DNA from: Aerococcaceae bacterium DSM 111021
GTDB lineage: Bacteria; Bacillota; Bacilli; Lactobacillales; Aerococcaceae
Reading direction: 5' to 3'
DNA: 64,000 nt
Assembly: GCA_020112395.1 (NCBI GenBank)
Contig: JACCEK010000001.1
Location: 248,001 to 312,000, forward strand
In this document: positions 1 through 8,492 of the stretch, piece after piece
Position numbering within the stretch: the first letter of the stretch is position 1
How the letters are laid out: the number at the start of each line of letters is the position of its first letter
Notes under the pieces: generated by a model
Seen by the model: only the letters and a program-made list of their open reading frames with translations
What the model was told of the DNA's origin: nothing
Databases searched by the model: none
Position numbers and translations under genes: made by a program

Positions 1-135
1 ACATTGACTATTGGTATTATTAACAATTTGATGAATCTATTAGGAGTCCCTTCATTTTTAGTTGGAGCGATTAAAGGGTTTATTATTATTGGCGCAGTGA
101 TGTTACAAAAAGTAATGTCTAAACATAAAGAGTAG
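1..135 (+). CDS. ribose-type sugar ABC transporter permease, C-terminal fragment
   Basis: Only the last 44 codons lie in the window; the 5' part is off the left edge. The tail contains INNLMNLLGVPSFLVGAIKG followed by a hydrophobic stretch and a short basic end. That pattern is typical of the final membrane segment of RbsC/YtfT-type permeases, which form the channel for sugar uptake. The next gene, a sugar isomerase/epimerase, begins within 10 nt, so the two were probably co-transcribed in a sugar-utilisation operon. The substrate cannot be told. Confidence 0.7.
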   Translation, partial: TLTIGIINNLMNLLGVPSFLVGAIKGFIIIGAVMLQKVMSKHKE

Positions 136-143
136 GTGTGTAT

Positions 144-1058
144 ATGAAATTAGGCTTAGTAACAGCAATACTAGAACATATGAATTTTGAACAAGTGATT
201 GATTTTGCCTCAGAAAACCAGATAGATAGTGTTGAATTAGCGTGTTGGCCAAGTGGAGAAGCAGGGCGGCGGTATGCCGGGGTCTCACACATTGATGTGA
301 GAAGTTTAACTGAAGAAAAAGTTAACTACATTAAAGACTATGCGGAGAAACGGCATGTAACTATTTCGGCTTTAGCATACTATCCTAATCCGTTATCAGG
401 TGACAGACAAAAGCGTGACGAAGTGGTAGAACATTTGATGCATGTAATCACAGCAGCGGACCAATTAGATGTAAACTTAGTAACTACATTTATTGGGCGG
501 GATCAAACAAAGTCATTATCAGAGAATTTGGCTACTATAGAAAGTGTATGGAGGCCTATATTAGACTTGGCAGAAGCTAAACAAGTTAAAATTGCGATTG
601 AAAACTGTCCTATGTTGTTCACAGAAGATGAATGGCCAGGCGGTCAGAACATTATGACTAGCCCTTCAAATTGGCGGAAAGTTTTTAATATCCTTGATAG
701 TGATTACTTGGGGTTAAATTTTGATCCCTCACACTGTATCTGGCAACAATTAGACTATATTAAACCTTTATATGAGTTCAAAGATAAGCTATTCTTTATT
801 CACTTTAAAGACATGAAACTATATCGCGAAAAATTAGCGGATGTTGGTGTGATGGCTACTCCATTAGAGTACATGACCCCAAAATTGCCTGGTTATGGTG
901 ATGTTAATTGGTTAGCATTTCTTTCAGCCTTATCAGATATTGGATATGATGGTCCTACGAGTATCGAGATAGAGGATAAAGCGTTTGAAGGCTCACGAGC
1001 AGCAATCGAAGATTCTATAAAGCACAGTGTTAAATATATGAGGAATGTCATGTATTAA
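144..1058 (+). CDS. sugar phosphate isomerase/epimerase (xylose isomerase-like TIM barrel)
   Basis: A soluble protein of about 304 aa in the AP endonuclease 2/xylose isomerase-like fold, which isomerises or epimerises sugars using a divalent metal. Expected metal ligands are visible: Glu in IAIENCP, Asp and His in NFDPSHCIW, His in FIHFKDMK, and a C-terminal Glu in SIEIED. A GTG two codons earlier could extend the frame. The AGGTG at 134-138 sits 5 nt before ATG 144 and MKLG is the usual family N-terminus, so 144 is preferred. It follows the permease by 8 nt, suggesting a shared sugar pathway. The exact substrate is unknown. Confidence 0.85.
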   Translation: MKLGLVTAILEHMNFEQVIDFASENQIDSVELACWPSGEAGRRYAGVSHIDVRSLTEEKVNYIKDYAEKRHVTISALAYYPNPLSGDRQKRDEVVEHLMHVITAADQLDVNLVTTFIGRDQTKSLSENLATIESVWRPILDLAEAKQVKIAIENCPMLFTEDEWPGGQNIMTSPSNWRKVFNILDSDYLGLNFDPSHCIWQQLDYIKPLYEFKDKLFFIHFKDMKLYREKLADVGVMATPLEYMTPKLPGYGDVNWLAFLSALSDIGYDGPTSIEIEDKAFEGSRAAIEDSIKHSVKYMRNVMY

Positions 1059-1064
1059 GACTTG

Positions 1065-1100
1065 AAAACAAAGGCTAATTAGTCTTTGTTTTTTATTTTT
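1065..1100 (+). terminator. intrinsic terminator after the sugar isomerase
   Basis: Arms ACAAAG and CTTTGT enclose CTAATTAG and are followed by a T-rich run, immediately after the stop codon at 1058. It closes the permease-isomerase unit. Confidence 0.75.
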
Positions 1101-1137
1101 AGAGAATAAGTTATAAAGTGTAATAAAGACTTGTGGC

Positions 1138-1146
1138 TGGTATAAT
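1138..1146 (+). promoter_or_regulatory. extended -10 promoter for the glyoxalase-like gene
   Basis: TGG then TATAAT (1141-1146) forms an extended -10 with no good -35. Transcription would start near 1153. This lies inside the longer open frame beginning at 1133 and supports the downstream start at 1226. Confidence 0.5.
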
Positions 1147-1225
1147 AAAGTTGCAAGTGCGTGGCGATTATACGGGCAGCTCTGACGAATTAGAGACTCA
1201 TTTATTTATAAAAGGAGTGGAAAAG

Positions 1226-1651
1226 ATGAAGGCAATACCATATTTTAATTTCCCTAACACTAAGGAAGTTTTAGCTTTTTATGAAAAAATAGGAGCAAAA
1301 AATATCCGCATATTACTAGCATCAGATGAGATGTTTGCTGATATGCCACCCGAGATGGCTCCAAAAGACCCTGATGAGTTTGTGATGAATGCTGAATTTG
1401 AACTTTTTGGCAATACTATCTACGCTTCTGATTCATGGGATAGGCGTGATGTTGATCACAGTGGTAGTAATATTAGTTTTGTTTTTACTTTAAGTAATGA
1501 TAATGAAGTTCAAGTAGTAAAAGATTTTTTCGATAAAGCCATAGAAAATGGTTTTACGGTTGAAATGCCATTAGAAGCTTCTGAATGGACCGAACTGTTT
1601 GGTATGTTAAAAGATCCATTTGGTTTATCTTGGATGTTCAGTGGGGAATAA
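1226..1651 (+). CDS. glyoxalase/bleomycin-resistance-fold (PhnB-like) protein
   Basis: A protein of about 141 aa opening MKAIPYFNFPNTKEVLAFYEKIGAKN, the usual start of PhnB/3-demethylubiquinone-methyltransferase-like members of the vicinal-oxygen-chelate fold. The DPFGLSWMF end is also characteristic. Most of this subgroup have no known enzymatic role. The frame is open from 1133, but a strong AAAGGAGTGG at 1211-1220 and an extended -10 at 1141-1146 favour ATG 1226. It appears monocistronic, with terminators on both sides. Confidence 0.8.
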   Translation: MKAIPYFNFPNTKEVLAFYEKIGAKNIRILLASDEMFADMPPEMAPKDPDEFVMNAEFELFGNTIYASDSWDRRDVDHSGSNISFVFTLSNDNEVQVVKDFFDKAIENGFTVEMPLEASEWTELFGMLKDPFGLSWMFSGE

Positions 1652-1714
1652 GTATACATTACAGAAAATTTTCAGTTTTAGAAAAGAGTTCAATTGAACA
1701 AGATTAATATCGAT

Positions 1715-1757
1715 AGTGAGTATCTGGCAAATAGTGCATTAGATACTCACTCTTCTT
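1715..1757 (+). terminator. hairpin terminator after the glyoxalase-like gene
   Basis: Perfect 11-bp arms AGTGAGTATCT (1715-1725) and AGATACTCACT (1741-1751), followed by a modest T-rich run. Confidence 0.6.
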
Positions 1758-1796
1758 ATCCCATTGATTGATCTTATATTATAAGGAGTGTTAATA

Positions 1797-2489
1797 ATGA
1801 AAGTGATAAAGACAATGATGGTAGTGATTTTATTAAGTGTTGTGCTGAGTATACCAAGTAGGGTAATAGCTAATGATGATGCGTCAAATTATTTGGTGTA
1901 TGAATCAACTGACATGGCTGCTTACACTGAGATGAATATTGATATCGTTAATACAACTATAGTGATTCAGTTAGGTGAGCAATATAGTATAGATGTGTAT
2001 TTATCCCAAGATGACTTAGAATTTGAGGAGTTATTTAATATAGACAATAACAACGGACGTCTAACGATTGCTGAAAAAGATTGGAAAAATACAGTTAAAT
2101 CAATATTATTGAATGTAAAATCTCACTTTATTATTACAGTTCCTGAAATGAATGAATTAGTGGCGAACATCGAATTTATCAATGGGGAAATCACAATTAA
2201 TAATGAGATTAAAGAGCTGACGCTTGATTATGTGAATGGGGATACTAACTTATTTGGCAAAGATGCGTATCCGATGGATATTGAATTTATTAACGGTGAC
2301 GTTATGTTAGAATTTGGTCGTTATGATGCGGATATAAATATTGAATTTATTAACGGTAATTTGAATTTTTTCGGAGATAAATCTTCATCGAGGTTATCAG
2401 CATTTAAACGAATGACTGGAGAAAGAACTCATACTATCAACATTGATGCAGTTAACGGATCTGTTACGATAGTAGAACAAGCAAGGTAA
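1797..2489 (+). CDS. secreted DUF4097-like beta-repeat protein (putative adhesin fold)
   Basis: About 230 aa with a Sec signal peptide (hydrophobic core at residues 6-22, likely cut after VIA). The rest consists of short beta-rich repeats, EFINGEI, DYVNGDT, EFINGDV, EFINGNL and DAVNGSV. This regular repeat resembles the right-handed beta-helix of DUF4097/DUF4098 putative adhesins. AAGGAG at 1783-1788 supports ATG 1797. There is no membrane anchor or LPXTG, so it is probably secreted. Function is unknown; some relatives sit beside envelope-stress regulators, but none is present here. Confidence 0.7.
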   Translation: MKVIKTMMVVILLSVVLSIPSRVIANDDASNYLVYESTDMAAYTEMNIDIVNTTIVIQLGEQYSIDVYLSQDDLEFEELFNIDNNNGRLTIAEKDWKNTVKSILLNVKSHFIITVPEMNELVANIEFINGEITINNEIKELTLDYVNGDTNLFGKDAYPMDIEFINGDVMLEFGRYDADINIEFINGNLNFFGDKSSSRLSAFKRMTGERTHTINIDAVNGSVTIVEQAR

Positions 2490-2574
2490 AGTTGAATCCT
2501 TTGAAATTACAGAAAATCCTGTGTAAACTAATAACAATAGTAAACGTTACCAATAATTTTAGGAGGACAATATA

Positions 2575-3258
2575 ATGAAAGCAGCATTTCATGGACATGC
2601 AGTAGTGAGTTTAGAAACTGACAAGGGAATAAAAATTTTAATTGATCCTTTTATCACTGATAATAGCTTGACAGATTTAGATGCAAACACTGTTGAAGCA
2701 GATGTCATTCTTCTGACACATGGACACTCGGATCATATTGGAGATACGCTAGAAATAGCTAAACGAACAGGAGCTGTCGTAATTTCAACAGTTGAAGTTG
2801 TGAATTACCTAGGTTCACTCGGGTTAGAAAAATTACATGGTATGCAACCAGGTGGGGCACACGAATTTGATTTTGGTCGGGTAAAAATGACCCCTGCTAT
2901 TCATGGATCATCCATAGAAATGGATGGTAAGCCATTCACATTAGGATTGGCAGCAGGATTATTAATTACTGCAGATGAGCAAACTGTTTACCATGTTGGA
3001 GACACAGCTTTATATTCTGACATGAAGTTAATTGGCGAACTCAATGATATTGATTTAGCTTTTATCCCAATAGGCGATAACTTTACGATGGGACCAGATG
3101 ACGCAGCTATCGCTGCTAAATGGTTGAAAGCTAAAAAAGTTGTGCCTATACACTACAACACGTTTCCATTAATTAATCAGGACCCGATTATTTTCATTGA
3201 TAAACTAGATGCTAATATCGGATTAATCCCAGTGATCGGGGAAACAATTGACTTTTAA
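2575..3258 (+). CDS. metal-dependent hydrolase, UPF0173/YtkL-type metallo-beta-lactamase fold
   Basis: A 227-aa cytosolic protein. LTHGHSDHIGD (about residues 48-58) is the HxHxDH metal-binding motif, with further His residues in PAIHGSS, YHVGDTALY and VPIHYNTF. This matches the UPF0173 hydrolases (YtkL in Bacillus, UlaG-like), whose substrates are mostly unknown. The AGGAGG just upstream of ATG 2575 makes the start secure. It is monocistronic and faces the osmC-like gene across a shared terminator. Confidence 0.88.
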   Translation: MKAAFHGHAVVSLETDKGIKILIDPFITDNSLTDLDANTVEADVILLTHGHSDHIGDTLEIAKRTGAVVISTVEVVNYLGSLGLEKLHGMQPGGAHEFDFGRVKMTPAIHGSSIEMDGKPFTLGLAAGLLITADEQTVYHVGDTALYSDMKLIGELNDIDLAFIPIGDNFTMGPDDAAIAAKWLKAKKVVPIHYNTFPLINQDPIIFIDKLDANIGLIPVIGETIDF

Positions 3259-3278
3259 TTGATACATTAAAAATACAA

Positions 3279-3320
3279 GAGCAGCCGACAGGATTAAGTT
3301 AATCTTGTCGGCTGCTTTTA
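3279..3320. terminator. strong bidirectional terminator
   Basis: A 16-bp perfect stem (arms 3281-3296 and 3300-3315, 3-nt loop) with A-rich and T-rich flanks between two convergent genes. Confidence 0.9.
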
Positions 3321-3325
3321 TATAA

Positions 3326-3739
3326 CTATACTAATTTAAACGTTAAGTTTATGATATTCCCTTTACTTAATATACTAGATACTTTGCAGTGACGATGAAT
3401 AAAACGATTAATTCCGGATAATTGATCGTCGTCTAATTTAGCATCCGTCTCTATAACAACATTTGCATTTAGTCGCCATTCCGGTTTCTCATCGATAAAA
3501 TCACCCTCAACATGTGCTTTCAAAACAGAAAAATCAATTTTTTTCATGTTTAAATACGAGACAGCCGTCATTAAATGGCAGCCAGATAATGAAACTAGGA
3601 GCATACCAGTTGGTGAGGTTCCTTGACTAATTATATCGGGAGTTCGTTCGGTAAAATCCATTGTATATGTAAATCCTTCTATACTTGATTCCACAACATA
3701 TTTATCTATTACTTTTGCATGAGTCACTTTTTCTGCCAT
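3326..3739 (-). CDS. OsmC/Ohr family peroxide-detoxifying protein
   Basis: A 137-aa OsmC-fold protein. The two redox cysteines are in SLSGCHLMTAV (about residue 53) and HRHCKVSS (about residue 117), the spacing expected of thiol peroxidases acting on organic hydroperoxides. It is nearer the YhfA-type OsmC subgroup than classical Ohr, judging by the SGCHLMT form. AAGAAGGT precedes the ATG. It stands alone and converges with the YtkL-type gene. Confidence 0.85.
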   Translation of the reverse strand: MAEKVTHAKVIDKYVVESSIEGFTYTMDFTERTPDIISQGTSPTGMLLVSLSGCHLMTAVSYLNMKKIDFSVLKAHVEGDFIDEKPEWRLNANVVIETDAKLDDDQLSGINRFIHRHCKVSSILSKGNIINLTFKLV

Positions 3740-3950
3740 TGATAAATACCTTCTTTCCTATCTTTTATCCTTCAAGATGTATTTCATTTAGCTATATTAT
3801 AACATACAGAATTATATGGACAGCACTTCGTTGTTGTATAACTAACGGTAATTATCTTTATATTTGAATATATGCTCAATTGCATTTTTGACTTAGCCTT
3901 TTATCAATATACATGTTAGGATAAAGTCATTATGTTTTTAGGAGGACAAT

Positions 3951-4628
3951 ATGAAGGTTCCAATATTGTATGAAGACAACCATTTAATGGTTGTAGAAAA
4001 GCCAGTAAATATACCTGTACAAGAGGATACAAGTAAAGATCTTGATTTATTTAATTACTTAAAAAAGTTTATAAAGGTAAGAGATAACAAGCCGGGCAAT
4101 GTTTATTTAGGTTTAATTCACCGACTGGATAGACCTGTAGGCGGTGCAATGGTCTTTGCTAAAACGTCGAAAGCAGCTTCGCGACTCTCTAATACTTTAA
4201 GAAAGCATGAATTGAATCGATATTATCTAGCTACAGTTATGGGTAAATTACCAAAAAAAGAAGATAAAATCACTCATTATTTATGGAAAGATCGTAAGAT
4301 TAATCAAGTATATGCTGTTGACCGGAATCACCCTGAAGCTAAAAAAGCAGAGCTTAGCTATGAAGTATTGGACTATAAAGAGGGTATGTCACTTGTTCGT
4401 GTACAATTACATACGGGACGCTCGCATCAAATACGTGTCCAGTTTCAAGCATTGGGAACACCATTATATGGTGACCAAAAGTATGGCGACAAGAGGATTA
4501 AGCCGAACACACAAATCGCTTTGTGGGCGAATGAAATAGAAATTCCTCATCCAACTTTAAAAGAAGTTATAAAAGCGACATCAAATCCACCTCGTATAGA
4601 ACCGTGGAATTTATTTTTAAATAATTAA
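3951..4628 (+). CDS. RluA-family 23S/tRNA pseudouridine synthase
   Basis: A 225-aa enzyme converting uridine to pseudouridine in structured RNA. HRLDRPVGGAMVFAKT (about residues 56-71) contains the family catalytic Asp, and LHTGRSHQIRVQ and GDQKYGD follow as in RluA/RluD. It lacks an N-terminal S4 domain, starting directly at the catalytic domain, so the target site cannot be assigned. AGGAGG lies 5 nt before ATG 3951. It ends at a long bidirectional terminator. Confidence 0.9.
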   Translation: MKVPILYEDNHLMVVEKPVNIPVQEDTSKDLDLFNYLKKFIKVRDNKPGNVYLGLIHRLDRPVGGAMVFAKTSKAASRLSNTLRKHELNRYYLATVMGKLPKKEDKITHYLWKDRKINQVYAVDRNHPEAKKAELSYEVLDYKEGMSLVRVQLHTGRSHQIRVQFQALGTPLYGDQKYGDKRIKPNTQIALWANEIEIPHPTLKEVIKATSNPPRIEPWNLFLNN

Positions 4629-4630
4629 AT

Positions 4631-4694
4631 AAAGAGTCACTATAGGTGTTTATTACTAAAACGAAGTAAAAAATACCTAGAGTGACTCTTTTAT
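4631..4694. terminator. bidirectional terminator between convergent genes
   Basis: AAAGAGTCACT (4631 on) pairs with AGTGACTCTTT, and an inner AGGT pairs with ACCT. A- and T-runs on both sides serve both convergent genes. Confidence 0.8.
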
Positions 4695-4711
4695 AATCTA
4701 GAATATAAAAT

Positions 4712-5521
4712 TTATAAACTGTCAGAAGTATATATAATATTTCCAGAATTTCCAGTTAAATGTTGCGTATTTTTATTTCTCGCAACGTATGACTCTTTTC
4801 CTGAAAGTCTAAGAGCAAGCCGATCATCTTTATTTAATAAAATTTGTTCTGCCCAATATAAGTTATCGTTAATAACTGAAATGGGTTCTGAAAAAGCATT
4901 ATGTTGAATTAACACTTCATTAAAAGTGTACTTTAACTTACTCAGTTTTATTAATGCATCACGGTACTCTTTAACAGGAGCACTAGAATCAAGGTTTAGC
5001 AAAGTCGGATTAGCACATGCATCACCTAACATAGCCACCTCTAATTCTGGTATGATAAAGCCCATAATACCTTTAGTATGACCTGGAAGGTGAATAGGTT
5101 TAATGGTTATTCCACCTAAGTCAAATACATTCGATTCATTATAACTAACATAATTTACAGCTTCATATGGGATAAAATTTTCTTTAGGAAAAGATTTACC
5201 ATGCCGACGCATCACGCTGTTCATGATTTTGTGTCTAGTCTCAACTTGTGTTCCGTATTTGACGAGTTCAAAATCATCTTCTGGAAGATAGACCAAATCG
5301 AATTGCATATTCCCCCCAGCATGGTCAGGATGTCCATGGCTGCAAATGACATCATACGGAATATCAAGAATATTATCTACAATCTTTTTTAAATCACCAT
5401 AGCCAAAGCCAGTATCGATCAAGACTGCTCGATCATGTCCTTTGATGATATACGAACAAACATAGGGCATTTTTATTCGAATAATCTCATCACTAATGGG
5501 TTCAATTTCAAATAATTCCAT
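4712..5521 (-). CDS. MBL-fold metallo-hydrolase (glyoxalase II-like)
   Basis: About 269 aa. CSHGHPDHAGG (about residues 60-70) is the HxHxDH zinc-binding motif, with later ligands in HLPGHTKG and MLGDAC. These fit the broad glyoxalase II/lactonase-like subgroup; the substrate is unknown. The frame could start five codons earlier, but AAAGGA sits 7 nt before the ATG at 5521 and MELFEIEPIS is a natural N-terminus. No operon partners; it converges on the RluA-type gene. Confidence 0.82.
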   Translation of the reverse strand: MELFEIEPISDEIIRIKMPYVCSYIIKGHDRAVLIDTGFGYGDLKKIVDNILDIPYDVICSHGHPDHAGGNMQFDLVYLPEDDFELVKYGTQVETRHKIMNSVMRRHGKSFPKENFIPYEAVNYVSYNESNVFDLGGITIKPIHLPGHTKGIMGFIIPELEVAMLGDACANPTLLNLDSSAPVKEYRDALIKLSKLKYTFNEVLIQHNAFSEPISVINDNLYWAEQILLNKDDRLALRLSGKESYVARNKNTQHLTGNSGNIIYTSDSL

Positions 5522-5682
5522 ACAAATTCCTTTCATTTTAATCTATATTTTAATTATATCATTTGTAAAACCGTTTGAGCTAATATAGACTAATTAAAGC
5601 AGATTATTACACTCATATTGATATATTCTTCTGATCACATATGAGAAAATTCATTTTAAAACAATTGAGAGAGGTTACTTTT

Positions 5683-6066
5683 ATGCTAGATACATTTAAG
5701 TCTTTATTTACACGATTACTATTCACTGGTATTGGTCAAGTTTTATTAATCATATTATGGATGCAATTTCCAGGTCAAGAAGCAGCAGGGTACTTGCTTT
5801 TATTGTTATTATTGGGCATACCCGTCGGGGCTATTTCAAATGCATTAATCAAAAAATTGATCGTTTACGTGATGGATTTAACGGATTCTAAAATATTGAA
5901 ATACAGTCTTCCATTTTTAATCATAGTAGGGAGTTTTTTAATTTTAGTCCTTCTTATTTGGTTGTTACCTTTTTTATATTTAGTTCTATTTTATATAATT
6001 CTATCCTTGCCATTACTAATTTTTGAAATGATTTTTTATTTGTATAAGGAATCAAAAGTAGAATGA
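5683..6066 (+). CDS. small four-helix membrane protein, paralogue of 6750-7151
   Basis: 127 aa, almost entirely hydrophobic, with about four membrane segments and a charged C-terminus. No family is recognised. It shares size, topology and end (LPLLIFEMIFYLYKESK against LPFLLIETILYFIRNRK) with the protein at 6750-7151. A decayed third copy lies between them. The frame is open from 5641, but GAGAGG at 5668-5673 places the start at ATG 5683. Function unknown; the local duplication suggests a lineage-specific membrane family. Confidence 0.7.
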   Translation: MLDTFKSLFTRLLFTGIGQVLLIILWMQFPGQEAAGYLLLLLLLGIPVGAISNALIKKLIVYVMDLTDSKILKYSLPFLIIVGSFLILVLLIWLLPFLYLVLFYIILSLPLLIFEMIFYLYKESKVE

Positions 6067-6091
6067 TGAATACAAAAGGTGACTGGTGTGA

Positions 6092-6294
6092 ATGAAAGTT
6101 TTTTTATTTGATTGTTGCGTATGCTGCTAATTGGAATTCCACAAGTTGCTAGTATCTAATGATCTGCATAAGAATATACTTAATATTTTATCAATAATTT
6201 TCCTACGTTTAGGTGGTCTATTATTTATATTAGTTTTTTTGTTCACTACCATATTTAATATGAGAAATAGTTATTCATTTACCTATTTTATTTA
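6092..6294 (+). pseudogene. decayed third copy of the small membrane protein
   Basis: Just after 5683-6066 a short frame starts at ATG 6092 but stops after 12 codons. A second frame then reads RMLLIGIPQVASI, matching RLLFTGIGQVLLI of the upstream gene, and stops. A third reads a hydrophobic stretch (GGLLFILVFLFTTIF) and ends near 6294. Frameshifts and stops break the copy. The call rests on by-eye similarity only. Confidence 0.5.
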
Positions 6295-6359
6295 AAACAA
6301 GTAATAAAAGTGTTTAGAAAATAATCAACGTCACGTTGAACACATTGAAGGAGTATAAT

Positions 6360-6725
6360 ATGTTAACAATTTATGGATTAAGTCATTGTACAACAACGAA
6401 AAAAGCAAAAAAATATTTAGAAGAAAAAAATTTAAAGATTGATGATATTATCGATATCCGTGAGAATCCACCAAGCGATATCATTATTAAAGCAGCAATC
6501 AATCAAGCTGATGGAAATGCCCGTAAAATTATGAATACATCTGGAAGTTTATACCGTGAATTGGGTTTAAAGGATAAACTTGATAGCATGAATGAATCAG
6601 ATATAGTTGAATTACTAAAAAATAACGGCATGCTAATTAAACGACCACTAATTACAGATGGTGATACTATTACAACAGGTGCAAGAGAAACGAAATTAAA
6701 CCAAGTGTGGTTAGAGAACCACTAA
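6360..6725 (+). CDS. ArsC/Spx-family (thioredoxin-fold) protein
   Basis: A 121-aa protein of the ArsC/Spx/MgsR family. The N-terminus has a single cysteine in YGLSHCTTTKKA, a CxxT rather than CxxC active site. Family-typical INQADGNARKIMNTSG and a C-terminal IKRPLI follow. The single Cys resembles YffB/ArsC-like members more than redox-switched Spx, so either a reductase-like or a regulatory role is possible. AAGGAG precedes ATG 6360. It is followed 24 nt later by the second small membrane protein, probably in one transcript. Confidence 0.8.
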   Translation: MLTIYGLSHCTTTKKAKKYLEEKNLKIDDIIDIRENPPSDIIIKAAINQADGNARKIMNTSGSLYRELGLKDKLDSMNESDIVELLKNNGMLIKRPLITDGDTITTGARETKLNQVWLENH

Positions 6726-6749
6726 TTTAATCTTTAAGAGGTAACCACT

Positions 6750-7151
6750 ATGAAATCAAAACTTTTTAATTTAACCAAGCAATTTATTTTCCGACTAATA
6801 TTAACATGGCTCGGCCAATATGCCATTATAGTTGGTATTAGATCTATCGATCCAACGAATTCTATTACCGAAATTGTCTCACTCCTTCCTCTTACAGCAA
6901 TGTTTTCATCACTTATTAATACAGCCTTATTTTGTTTTATTGTCTTTGCAATCAATAAAGTATCGAGTATGCGTGAGAAAATAATGATTACTATAGCACT
7001 AATATCAGGGTTATTTCTCCATTCTATCGTTTTATTTGTTGCCTTAGAAGGGATTTTTGGAGTTATTTTTGCGTATTTATTTTTATTTATTTTACCATTT
7101 TTACTCATTGAGACTATTTTATACTTTATCCGTAACCGTAAAATATTATAA
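6750..7151 (+). CDS. small four-helix membrane protein, paralogue of 5683-6066
   Basis: A 133-aa hydrophobic protein with about four membrane segments, an N-terminal amphipathic stretch (KSKLFNLTKQFIFRL) and a basic C-terminus. No domain is recognised. Length, topology and C-terminal pattern match the gene at 5683. AAGAGG precedes ATG 6750. It probably shares a transcript with the ArsC/Spx-like gene. Function unknown. Confidence 0.7.
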   Translation: MKSKLFNLTKQFIFRLILTWLGQYAIIVGIRSIDPTNSITEIVSLLPLTAMFSSLINTALFCFIVFAINKVSSMREKIMITIALISGLFLHSIVLFVALEGIFGVIFAYLFLFILPFLLIETILYFIRNRKIL

Positions 7152-7219
7152 AGTTCAGTTTTATGAATCCCATAATATGAGTTTGCATTAGATTTAATTA
7201 ATCGTTTTCTAATAAAACA

Positions 7220-7248
7220 TTGACAATGAATACCTTATATATTATTCT
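7220..7248 (+). promoter_or_regulatory. sigma-A-type promoter of the methionine T-box leader
   Basis: TTGACA at 7220-7225, a 17-nt spacer, and TATTCT at 7243-7248. Predicted transcription start is near 7255, at the beginning of the T-box leader. Confidence 0.75.
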
Positions 7249-7255
7249 TAGTTCA

Positions 7256-7547
7256 ATTAAATTAATTAAACGCTTTGAAATAGAAAGTAGACTTAATAAC
7301 CTTTATAGAGAACTCATGGTTGGTGGAAATGAGTGAGCGTTAGTAAGTCGAAAATGACTATTGAGCGGTCATTCTGAATGCAGGAGCAATAAGGATGAAC
7401 GGATGCATTCGTTAAAAATGTCACAGTGTATTTATTATTATGGATATTCATGCACTGGTTGAGATTATTCTAGTGATGGAATGATGAATATAGGTGGTAA
7501 CACGAAGTTAAACTCTCGTCCTTGTTAGGGTGGGAGTCTTTTTGTTT
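7256..7547 (+). promoter_or_regulatory. T-box riboswitch, probably methionine-specific
   Basis: The leader holds a stem I apical region (about 7305-7335), a candidate specifier segment GAAAATGAC with ATG at 7354-7356, and the T-box sequence AGGTGGTAACACG at 7492-7504. A terminator (ACTCTCGTCC/GGGTGGGAGT, 7512-7546, with a T-run) follows directly. T-boxes read tRNA charging: uncharged tRNA stabilises an antiterminator. The ATG specifier and the MetQ-like gene downstream agree on methionine. The GAA is separated by one extra A, so AAT (Asn) is a less likely reading. Confidence 0.88.
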
Positions 7548-7584
7548 TAGATAAAATCATAAAAATAAAGTGGAGGAATATATA

Positions 7585-8463
7585 ATGAGAAAATGGTTAA
7601 AAAAATTAGGATTAATTAGTTTAGTTGGTAGTTTATTTGTAAGTAGCTCAGCTTCAGTTGCTGTACAAGCGCAAGATAGAGATTTTGAAGGTGAAAAAGT
7701 TTCTGTTGGTGTAGTTGGTACTGAATATGAAGAGATTTGGAAATATGTAGCAGATAAAGCATTAGAAGAAGAGGGGATTGAGTTAGAAGTAGTACTATTG
7801 ACTGATTATAATATTCCTAATGAAGCTTTAAGAGATGGGTCTATAGATTTAAATGCTTTTCAACATGATGTTTTCTTGGAAAATTGGAATTCTGAAAACG
7901 ATGGTGACATTACTACGATTGGCTATACTTACGCCGTACCAACACGTATTTACTCACAGGAATATGATTCATTAGATGACTTACCGAATGGCGCAAAAAT
8001 CGCAGTAAATTCAGCTCCTACAAGTTTAGGTTATAACTTACAAACTTTAGTACGTGCTGGGCTGATTACACTAGATGACAGTGAAGAGTTGTTACCAACA
8101 CCTTCAAATATTTCTGATAATCCGAAAAGTTTAGAATTAATTGAGTTAGATGGAGCTCAAATTCCGGCTGCCGTACTTGATGTTGATGCGGCCTTTATAG
8201 ATAATTCATTTTTAGGTGGAACAGACTTTGTCCCTACTGATGCAATCTATGTTTATGGTGATACTCCGGAAACTATTAACATGAGCCGTGTGAATAATAT
8301 TGCAGCTCGCACCGAAGATGCTGAAAATCCTTTATTATTAAAAATCGTAGAGTTATTCCAACAAGAAGATGTTGCTGCTAAAATTGATGAAGTCACTCAA
8401 GGCGGAAGTCTAGCTGCTTGGGAGATAATTGAAGAAGCTAAAACTGTTCAGAACGAAGATTAG
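7585..8463 (+). CDS. NLPA/MetQ-family substrate-binding protein, methionine-type
   Basis: A 292-aa binding protein of the NLPA family, which delivers methionine to MetNI-type ABC importers. Visible family features are VSVGVVGTEYEEIWKYV, DLNAFQHDVFLENW and APTSLGYNLQTLVRAGLI. A signal peptide covers about residues 1-30, but there is no lipobox cysteine, so it is not an obvious lipoprotein. The gene is alone: no metN or metI is adjacent. Control by the upstream T-box links it to methionine supply. GGAGG precedes ATG 7585, six codons into the longest frame. Confidence 0.85.
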   Translation: MRKWLKKLGLISLVGSLFVSSSASVAVQAQDRDFEGEKVSVGVVGTEYEEIWKYVADKALEEEGIELEVVLLTDYNIPNEALRDGSIDLNAFQHDVFLENWNSENDGDITTIGYTYAVPTRIYSQEYDSLDDLPNGAKIAVNSAPTSLGYNLQTLVRAGLITLDDSEELLPTPSNISDNPKSLELIELDGAQIPAAVLDVDAAFIDNSFLGGTDFVPTDAIYVYGDTPETINMSRVNNIAARTEDAENPLLLKIVELFQQEDVAAKIDEVTQGGSLAAWEIIEEAKTVQNED

Positions 8464-8492
8464 TTATTAAATTATAAAAAAAGTTACAGAGT

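Noticed and set aside
6734-7108. 124-codon minus-strand frame opposite the second small membrane protein.
   Set aside because: A shadow of the plus-strand gene, which has a good ribosome binding site and membrane-protein pattern.
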